A DNA stretch of 64,000 bases from positions 16,552,062 to 16,616,061 of the forward strand of contig CP092882.1 in the NCBI GenBank assembly GCA_030710605.1, given 5' to 3'. How positions within the stretch are numbered: the first letter of the stretch is position 1; each line of letters starts with the position of its first letter. Made by a program: the position numbers and the translations under genes. This document shows positions 56,231 to 64,000 of this stretch, piece after piece. Origin of the DNA: Cordylochernes scorpioides. Lineage: Eukaryota > Arthropoda > Arachnida > Pseudoscorpiones > Chernetidae. The notes under the pieces are model-generated. The model saw only the letters and a list, made by a program, of their open reading frames with translations. It did not search any database and was not told the DNA's origin.

Positions 56231-57230
56231 GCGGACTTTATTCCATGAGATCCACACAGAATCCAACAAGAGAAATTCTAGCAGGAGTCCTCCAAGATTC
56301 CATCACTGCGGTCTTACATTATTTAACATATTTATTGATGATTACATTTGTGCTGAAGAAACCACTCTATATCTCTTTGCTGATGACACAGCCATTCTAA
56401 CCTCTGTCTATAACACAGAAACAATTTACAATAAACTCTACGAGGCCTGTCTATATACAGAGATATGGCGGAAAACTTGGGAATAGAAATGAACCCTCAA
56501 AAAACGGAAGCTATATTCTTCTCACATCCAAGAAATAAAAATACTGAGTCAATCAAAGAAATAAGTTTCATCAATGACACCATCAAGTGGAAGGACAGTG
56601 TTCTAGGAGTAATATTAGATTGTCACCTGTCCTTACAAAAACACATTGAGAACAGGATTAACCTCACAAATGCAGCAAAAAATCACTGTTGATATACAAT
56701 AAAGGTAAACTCTCACTAACCTTCAAAAGATAATTAATTAATTAATTAGGCCCATTATTATATATGCATATACAGTAGAACCTCCCTTTAGCGGACACCT
56801 CTCTACAAAGAACAGTTTTCATTTGCAAAATTACCATTTTTACAATTTAGAAACTCTCCGGTAAGAGGACACCTCTCCCCAAAGGACACTTTGGCTCTGC
56901 AACTAGGTGTCTTTTACAGGTAGTTCTACTGTATATCCAATTATTATTTCAGCCAATAAAACCATACTAAAAAAATTGGAAACCTTTGAAAAACAAGACC
57001 CTAAGAAAAATAATAATACCTCCCTTATATATGTAAGAAATTCAATAATCAAAAATGATTTCCAAATTGAAAATATTAATGAATATATTAGACAATTAGC
57101 ATTGAAATTCTACTAACGTATACTACCAAACCAAACATTCCAAAAAGCCTGCGACTATAATGAAAAAAGAAAAATAACCTCAGACCAAGACAAGTTCTAT
57201 ATAATTTCAAGCAAAACAATGAAAAAATAT
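56225..57230 (+). pseudogene. Jockey-type reverse transcriptase remnant
   Basis: LFNIFIDD, LYLFADDTAI (the catalytic ADD box), EMNPQKTEAIFFS, IKWKDSVLGVILDCHLSLQ, then after a MITE ISANKTILKKLETFEKQ. Frame breaks before and after the ADD box. Confidence 0.8.
56773..56931. mobile_element. Tigger/pogo-like MITE, family A copy 4, inside a LINE
   Basis: Splits a Jockey-like reverse-transcriptase remnant: RPIIIYAY-like codons end at its left side and ISANKTILKKLETF resumes at its right. Confidence 0.85.
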
Positions 57231-57251
57231 TAAAAACAAATTATGATAAAG

Positions 57252-57472
57252 TACAATTTGGATTATAGATTATAATAAAATAAGACCTAATCCAAATAAT
57301 TTATTAGTGTGTGACATTTTGGTAACAACATTGTCACCATCATCAGACAAAAGAATAAATGAGAAAAAAACTACTCTTACTTTTTGTCTGATGATGATGA
57401 CAATGTTGTTACCGAAATGTCACACACTAATAAATTATTTGGATTAGGTCTTATTTTCTTTTTTTATTAAAA
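57252..57472. repeat. Fold-back repeat, CTGATGA family, copy 1
   Basis: Arms ataagacctaatccaaataa and ttattagtgtgtgac with inverse. A further right arm lies at 57785-57876, interrupted by Helitron 6. Confidence 0.88.
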
Positions 57473-57504
57473 ACAAATTATGTAAAAACATTAATCTAGC
57501 CAGA

Positions 57505-57600
57505 CATTGTGACAGCTGTGATAGAGATATATGGAGACATCTGGAGTTCTTCATTGAACATGACAACAACAACCCATCATTAGAAGTTGAACACGTGAAA
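57505..57600 (+). pseudogene. Jockey LINE tail fragment
   Basis: Matches the duplicated LINE end at 6700-6890 (gctgtgatagagatatatgg, agacatctgg). Confidence 0.55.
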
Positions 57601-57876
57601 TATTCTGAAAAAAGAAAAAAAAAGTCCCAATGGTATCACACACACACTATTCACATTATTAATTAAAATATATTACAACAGTATATTCTAAAATTATTTT
57701 TAAAAATTTTATTTGGTTATCATATCAAAATATCCACTAGAAATGAATGTTGTGATGAAATCATCTAAAAACTCACTTGGATTCAACACTTATGATCATG
57801 GTAACAACGCTGTTGCCGAAACGTCACACACTAATAAATTATTTGGATTAGGTCTTATTTTCTTGTATTATAATCT

Positions 57877-58250
57877 ATGACCCGGGCAACGCCCGGGTTT
57901 ACCCGATTAAATGTTTTATTCAAACGCTATTCGTTACAATTATAAATTGGCGCCGTGGATGTCACTCTTGTGAAACGCCCCGCTCCAAACTTTACATGTA
58001 CATTAGGTCAGCTGATATTACCTCCCATCTTCACCGCTAGAGGCGCTGCTCGCGAGCTAAGTAGAATAATTTGAATATATAGTTTTAATAATTGATTTAT
58101 ATATTTTTTAAAATAGCCTATCGTTTTCCCCGTATTTTTTTTACCTATGTATGGAAATTTTGGTTTGAATTAGTGAACTACTGTGAATTTGTATACAGGA
58201 CATACAAACAAACATACATACATACAAACATTCATTTTTATATATATAGA
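57877..58250 (-). mobile_element. Helitron 6, 3'-end shortened
   Basis: Minus strand 5' TCTATATATATAAAAATG is intact. The 3' end stops inside the hairpin region (gacccgggcaacgcccggg) and lacks CTAG. It interrupts a repeat whose uninterrupted form is present at 57252-57285 and 63385-63415. Confidence 0.75.
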
Positions 58251-58262
58251 TAATCCAAATTG

Positions 58263-58440
58263 TGCTTTATCGATTCAACACTTACTTTAATTCAACTGAA
58301 AACTCAGATCCCTTGGGGTGTTGAATTAAAGAGGTTTGACTATATGTAATTTATATACATTATAACCTCTTTAATCTAACACCCCAAGGGATCTGAGTTT
58401 TCAGTTATATTAAAGCAAGTGTTAAATTATTAATTAGTTA
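58263..58440. repeat. Fold-back repeat
   Basis: Arms ttcaactgaaaactcagatc and ccttggggtgttgaattaaa with inverse copies around atttatatacat. Confidence 0.85.
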
Positions 58441-58528
58441 TAAAATATGTGGAATTAATATTATATGTGTTGTAACGCTAGATAGAGATGTAGCCAGGAT
58501 GTTGACAAGATTAGGTGTTTTTTTTTTT

Positions 58529-58845
58529 TTTTGCTTATCCCTAGTACACGTAGTACAGACCATGATAATCATGGTGGGTAGAAGAAGGCGACTGCTTTTA
58601 CTGTAAGTGCACCACATGTCTACACACATGAAAATTAGTTCGAATTTGCACTTACAAATAAATGTGTCAGAGCCCCGTTTGGTTACTTGCACTCGCTGGT
58701 GGGGCTGGACTTTTGTAAGATAAGGGGGACATTGGAGCATTTTTTTTTTTAATCAGAAAAAAGTGCCCAATGAGGGAATCGAACCCGGGTCGTAGCGGTC
58801 AAAAACCAACGGTTTATACCAGCCTTCCACCAACCCCCCAGATTA
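58529..58845 (-). mobile_element. tRNA-headed SINE copy 5
   Basis: Full-length in reverse orientation; head near 58845, tail T-run at 58519-58533. Confidence 0.87.
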
Positions 58846-59069
58846 GGTGTTGCTTCTATTAGGTCACCACGGACTTAGGAAATATTAGAAATACCCTACA
58901 ATATCCTACTGACTGACTGCCACTATATATCTACATATTCCTAAAGCAATAATTGAGTATGCAAAGAGGATATTTGCATTTCTACCAATATCTAAGCATG
59001 CAAATACACTACGGTATGTAAACATTTTGTTGATTCAGTTTAAAATATATCGATTTTTTTAAATATATA

Positions 59070-60369
59070 CAGTAAAACCCCTCTATAGTGAACCCCAATG
59101 GGACAGAGCTTTTGGTTCACTATAGCCACGGTTCACTATAGCCACGGTTTGGCTATTTTTTTTTACTTTTCAAAAATTTTAGACCGTATAATTAAAAAAC
59201 AGCCATACACACAAGAAGAGGCTGCCTCTTAATAGTGGTCACTTTATTTTAATTCCCTTAATTGACTAATTTCCTTATATTAATACTGAATAATAATAGA
59301 AATCATTAGATAATAGGTTCTTCTTATGATTAACATACATGTACCTCTATGTCTAAGTTAAAAATCAAGACAAATCCTAGGCAAAGTTTTATTAAATATA
59401 TATTCAAAGATATGAAATGATTTTAAAACATCATTATCACATTATATAATACAATTTTTACTTGAAAAAAATGGCTCTAATACCTTGTTGTTTCAAAGCA
59501 TTCTTCCAAGCATTGCACCATTCAAATAAAGTTAGTGTTTTTCTTCCCTTTCATGTTTCCCCATATTCTTCTAGGTCTAGATTTCGTTTTTTTTTTTAAC
59601 CTGCCATGCAAAACATTGCTGACTTTAAAATCACCATAGTTAATGGCATAAAAATAATTTTTGTTTCATCACGGGACCGTTTATTTGGACTTTTTTTTTT
59701 TTTTAAGTTCTAAAACGTACGATCGCGATCGCGGCAAAAGTTGAAGTTGATTCCTCTTTGTAACAATTTTTAATAACTTTATATTTTATCTTTTATAATA
59801 GAAAAGTTATATTCTCTTATTTTAATATGTTCTTAACATTTTGCCTATGTTGTTTCACTTTGAAAAGTTCTGAAAATGGCCTTTTTTTTTTTTAATGAAA
59901 TAATGCTTTTGTTTTTAAAATGCCTTTGTTTTCTTCATTTTGGAAGCCATTTGCATTTTTTATATTTCAAATTTAATGGATGCAAAGATATTCTAATTAA
60001 TAAAAAGTATAATGTGTAAAAATTTATACAACATACAGCAAAAATAAAGTGCAAAAATCAAACTAACAATGCCGCTAAATTTATTGTTTTGAAATCGCGA
60101 TCCGCGAGCTTTAAACATGCTCAAAATTTTGTTTTTTAATTTTTTTTTTAAATTACAATTCTAAGTTCGTTATAAGCATAGTATTTTTAATAGATTTTAT
60201 CATTTTGGGACCAAAATTGGGTTCGTTATAGCGATAGTTCGCTAGTTTGAAAAGTGAAAAGTTCGTTATAGCGATGGTAATTTTAATGGAATGGAATGCG
60301 GATTTTCGATAGGTTCGTTATAAGGGAAGGTTCGTTATAGCCATGGTTCGTCTTAGCGGGGTTTTACTG
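59070..60369. mobile_element. 1.3-kb Tigger/pogo-like element without intact transposase
   Basis: TIR CAGTAAAACCCCTCTATAGT and its inverse agcggggttttactg, flanked by TA. The interior is AT-rich. A minus-strand stretch near 59475-59560 could be decayed coding (FEWCNAWKNALKQQGIRAIF), but no long ORF remains. Confidence 0.8.
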
Positions 60370-60589
60370 TATATAATACTAAATAATAAAATTTTTAAAT
60401 ATTGTTGTAAAACTTTACATTTTAATATATATATATTTTTAAGGCAACAAAATTATTTTATGGTACATACTTAAGAAGTTTACTATTGTGATTATTTTGA
60501 AGATTTTATATTTATGCTATTTTCTAATTTTATTGTCAAATTCTGAATTATATTAGTATATTTTAGAATGCTTTCCATTAATTTTTCGT

Positions 60590-60840
60590 TTATATGGCGC
60601 TTTCGCCTGTTTCCGATCTGAAACTGGTGTGGGAATCGCCGACTGCTGTAGTCCTGTTTCCTGGGGCAAATGTTTGTAAATACACGTTTATATTGGCCCT
60701 AGGAGGTAACGTAATGTAAATACCCGTTAATTGTTATTCTAGTTATATGTAATGTGTAGTAGAAATGACAATAAAAGGAAGAAGTGTTAGAAGTCTTGAT
60801 TCCGGTTGCTGTTGTTACTCTCCCCAACACCACAATCGAT
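60590..60840. other. Possible LTR or LTR-proximal sequence
   Basis: TGT...ACA-bounded block (about 60671-60831) with AATAAAAG and ctccccaaca, then non-AT-rich sequence to 61060. Suggestive of a solo LTR; no second LTR or primer site is certain. Confidence 0.3.
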
Positions 60841-61256
60841 TCTCTTCTGGTAAGTCTCTCAGGTCCCCCCACCAGTGGTAAGGCCGAGAGATACTGCCAG
60901 AGAAAAGGAGATCCACTTGAGTGGTGGTTGTCGGAGGTCTTTGGGTGGTCTGCAAGGTAGAGCTGCAGAGGAGAGCAACGGGAGTCCGGGTAGGTGATCC
61001 ACGAAGGAAGAAGCTGCGTCGTCACGAAGAACCGGAGGGGTCAAGCGCGACAATACCATAAGGTTTTTTTATTTCAAGCATTATTCGTAGGGCAAACATT
61101 CACTTGGGGAGATCCCGGGTGAAGTTGGGTCATAATTTATAATTGTAACAAATAGTATTTGAATAAAATAATCTTTTTATACATAAGCACTCTGGGAAAA
61201 AAGGTGCTCGGATAAACCCCAAGCATTGCCTGGGTCATCGGCTATTACTGTATATA

Positions 61257-61417
61257 CAGTTAAACCTGTCTATAGTGCCCCCTCTAAATATCGCCTTCCT
61301 CTCTATAGTGCCTGATATCAAATACGTAGTATGATGCGATTTACATTAAAAGTGACCTGTCTATAGCACCCTATTTTGGTAAGTTCCAAGAGTGGGTGCT
61401 ATAGACAGGTTTAACTG
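61257..61417. mobile_element. Tigger/pogo-like MITE, family B copy 2
   Basis: Same TIRs as the copy at 25.8 kb, 161 bases. Confidence 0.87.
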
Positions 61418-61429
61418 TATATTAATGTA

Positions 61430-61880
61430 AGTTTTTGTGAGTAAATTTTTTACTTAACAGCTTACAATACATCTGAAACCCCCTCTGCAGAGCTGACTGC
61501 TACAGGGTGTGTCCCCAGGTGGCAGATAAGGGAACGACCTTCAGATATGAAGACCAGCTGTGAAACAAGCAGAATAACTCTGACGAATACGCAATCGTGG
61601 ACCAACAGCAGCATTGTTAGAAGAGGAGAAAGACTTCTTTAAAAATCCTGAGTTCAACTGACCTGGTTGATAGACCTCAGCATGGGTCCCTCTCCAGGGA
61701 TACTGTATCTGTACTCATGTTAGAGTTGGCAGCAAAGGCTTCCATGTTAGGAACGGCCTCAAACTACAGGCAAAGTCAGACTTCCACCAAAGTGTGCCTG
61801 AATCATGGTACAATGATCAACGAAAGCTGCACTCCTACACCCCATTTCACAAGAGATAATCATCACATCTGAAACCAACC
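61430..61880. repeat. Unclassified dispersed repeat
   Basis: Moderately GC block resembling 12560-12880 (ccatgttaggaacgg; ccatgttaggagcag). A companion block (cagacaccatcaa, atgattgagtggagataa) is at 62440-62520 and 12855-12915. No ORF. Confidence 0.4.
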
Positions 61881-61887
61881 TTTAAGA

Positions 61888-62027
61888 CAGTAAAACCTCT
61901 ATGAAAGGACACCTTTCTATAAAGAACAGTTTTCATCTCATTTTAACTACAGCTAACCTCAATTTTAAATAATTAGTAGCTCCATAAAAGACAACTAGAT
62001 GTTGTCCTTTACAGGGAAGTTCTACTG
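61888..62027. mobile_element. Tigger/pogo-like MITE, family A copy 5
   Basis: Diverged copy, cagtaaaacctctatgaaag to gggaagttctactg. Confidence 0.75.
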
Positions 62028-62711
62028 TGTATTAGGTATTAATAATATTTTGTTTAATCAAAGATTTATATTTATGCATGTATTAGTGTGCATTAAATTT
62101 TTGCTTCATAATCCTTTACTCATTACTTTTAAAAATCTAAATGAGAAAGCATATATGGTATGAACTAAAAATACTCCAACCAAATAAAATTTTTAAAAAG
62201 GCATTTCCTGATGTTGCTAATGGCTTGCACCATCTATCAGAATAAATATTAACTAATTAAAAATCAAGCCATCAGCAACTTTTAGTTACACAATCAGATG
62301 CCTTTTTTTTTTTTTATCCAATTGATTTCAGTTACAATTTCACTTAATTTTTCTACTATGTACTAAGTGCAATTCTCAACCTACAACGCCAAAACACATT
62401 ATTGGCTGTATTGACTCATCTATTGATGAGCTCTACTCATCCCCGGCAGACACCATCAAAAGTCTCAAGCTTTACAAGCTAGATACCTTCATATGATTGA
62501 GTGGAGATAAGAAAGAAAAAGACAATTTCACTTATGTACTATTTTTCAAAATAAATTTACCAAAATCCTGTAATGTAGTGTTAGCATTTAGCCCTAGCTG
62601 AAAACATGGCTACAGACAAACCCTGCTATAACATCATCACTTAAAAGAATTTATGTCATTATATCCTAGTTTAAATAATTGGGGCTTAAAACTTGGGATT
62701 TTATGATGTTA
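62028..62711. other. No gene seen
   Basis: AT-rich with the dispersed-repeat companion at 62440-62520 only. Confidence 0.5.
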
Positions 62712-63136
62712 CAGTAGAACCTCCCTTTAGCGGACACCTCTTTACAAATGATCTTTCCAGCTGGTCTCGAGGACATCACCATCTCCTCAGCGACGAAGTA
62801 CGCGATCTACGTATTCTTCGTAGATTGCGAAATGCGTGGTGTCGCTGGAGACCCACTGGTGATTCTCCACCACTCTGCAGCGCTGGCAGAGGCCCCATAT
62901 TCATTGTTCCAAGTGTATATAATCCATATTATCTTTTTTTTTAATAGTGCACTTTGCATGTATTGACAAGATGTCAATAAAATTATTTTAATTGACAAAA
63001 TTGTCTTTACAAATGACAGTTTTCATTTGCAAAATTACCATTTTTACTATTTAGCAACTCCCCGATAAGAGGACACCTCTCCCTAAAGGACACTTTGGCT
63101 CTGAAATTAGATGTCCTTTACAGAGAGGTTGTACTG
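62712..63136. mobile_element. Tigger/pogo-like MITE, family A copy 6, interrupted
   Basis: Left 40 bases and right 120 bases of a normal copy, separated by a 252-base insertion flanked by a 13-bp duplication (TCTTTACAAATGA at 62739-62751 and 63004-63016). Confidence 0.88.
62752..63003 (+). mobile_element. 252-base retro-insertion of unknown origin with 13-bp target duplication
   Basis: Starts tctttccagctggtctcg and ends in an AT-rich tail with aataaaattattttaattga. It holds a 72-codon frame (first ATG in the left duplication) with hydrophobic stretch TKYAIYVFFVDCEMRG. The target duplication length suggests LINE-type retrotransposition. I do not recognise the source; it could be a SINE or a truncated transcript copy. 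Confidence 0.6.
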
Positions 63137-63206
63137 TATAACTAAGTTTTTGGTATAACAACAATTAAAACAATTAGGGTTGAAAAAACTTAGCTTTATA
63201 AATACT

Positions 63207-63415
63207 TTAAAGAAAATAAGACCTAATCCAAATAATTTATTAGTGTGTGACGTTTGGGCAACAACATTGTCACCATCATCAGACAAAAGAATAAAGATTT
63301 TATTCTTTTGTCTGATGATGGTGACAATGTTGTTGCCAAAACGTCACACACTAATAAATTATTTGGATTAGGTCTTATTTTCTTTTATTATAATCTATTA
63401 TCCAAATTGTGCTTT
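63207..63415. repeat. Fold-back repeat, CTGATGA family, copy 2
   Basis: Same arms as copy 1, shorter centre. Its right side preserves the empty Helitron 6 target. Confidence 0.9.
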
Positions 63416-63543
63416 ATCATTTATAAATACTTATAATCAAGATATCATAACCAAGTTTTCATTATTAAAGAGGTTGCAATAAATGAGATGCCATTGTAGG
63501 TATCAATCATGAATAGAAAGAATTTTTATTTTTTTTCTGAATA

Positions 63544-63703
63544 CAGTAGAACCTCCCTGTAAAGGACACCTAATTGCAGGGCCAAAGTGTCTTTTAGGGA
63601 GAGGTGTCCTTTTATCGGAGAGTTGCTAAATAGTAAAAATGGTAATTTGGCAAATGAAAACTGTCCTTTGTAGAGAGGTGTCCGCTAAAGGAAGGTTCTA
63701 CTG
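63544..63703. mobile_element. Tigger/pogo-like MITE, family A copy 7
   Basis: Well-preserved copy in opposite core orientation to copies 2-4, cagtagaacctccctgtaaa to aaggaaggttctactg. Confidence 0.87.
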
Positions 63704-64000
63704 TATATGCTTTTTTTTTTAATGTGAAAAAAGTATTTTTACTGGCCTAAACTACCCATTTATTGATTTTTTTAGGAAATCTCTTTGTTTTTGTTTCACA
63801 TCAAAGTATAGGAAGTCTCTAACACCAGCCTTTAATATAAATATACCTTACTTGTGACTGGAGGTGTGCTAATGGATTGTGTTGGCTCTAACACCAGCCT
63901 TTTACTCATTACTGTACAGCCTGTACCACATTAATGAGATCCAATAGTCTGAAACACAGTTTTTCTTGATTTATTAAGAAAATGTGTTATCCAAAATTCT

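Overview
The window is AT-rich, intron-rich and packed with transposable elements. It is animal nuclear DNA, most likely from an arthropod. The reasons are a spliced haem-peroxidase gene of the arthropod chorion-peroxidase/peroxinectin type with a clip-like N-terminal region, mariner and Jockey-type elements, Helitrons, and tRNA-headed SINEs. I cannot name the species.

The main host gene is a secreted haem peroxidase on the minus strand. I could assemble 15 exons running from a signal-peptide exon at about 40.4 kb down to an exon at 1265-1370. All junction phases agree, giving 762 codons so far, and the last few C-terminal residues appear to lie in an exon beyond base 1. Every catalytic residue expected from the myeloperoxidase family is present. 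The first intron is about 20.6 kb. Several introns carry tandem repeats that start exactly at a splice junction and multiply it.

The second gene-like unit is a single-exon haspin-like kinase at 31235-32218 (plus strand). It lies inside the first peroxidase intron. The HRD catalytic Asp is replaced by Asn, so it is probably a pseudokinase.

Almost everything else is mobile or repetitive. 0-5 kb holds an EEP-endonuclease fragment and a broken mariner. 6-15 kb holds a Jockey C-terminus, a deleted mariner and MITEs. 20-31 kb holds SINEs, Tigger-like MITEs, nested Helitrons with a 32-bp minisatellite, a tRNA-Gly and a tRNA-Thr-like gene. 34 kb holds a Helitron carrying a second tRNA-Gly. 41-50 kb holds several LINE ORF1 and C-terminal fragments and copies of a roughly 200-bp repeat. 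50.9-55.4 kb is a 28-bp minisatellite with about 160 units. 56-57 kb holds a Jockey reverse-transcriptase remnant split by a MITE. 57-64 kb holds fold-back elements, a Tigger-size element, MITEs and a possible LTR.

The most interesting non-protein signal is a hammerhead-ribozyme motif with an intact core (CUGACGA, four-pair stem II, GAAAC, two-pair stem III, GUC cleavage site, complementary stem I) at 47591-47636 and 26511-26555 on the minus strand, with a decayed third copy at 56186-56230. It sits in a dispersed repeat that also brackets a retrotransposon ORF1. All calls are from reading the sequence. No database search or folding program was run.
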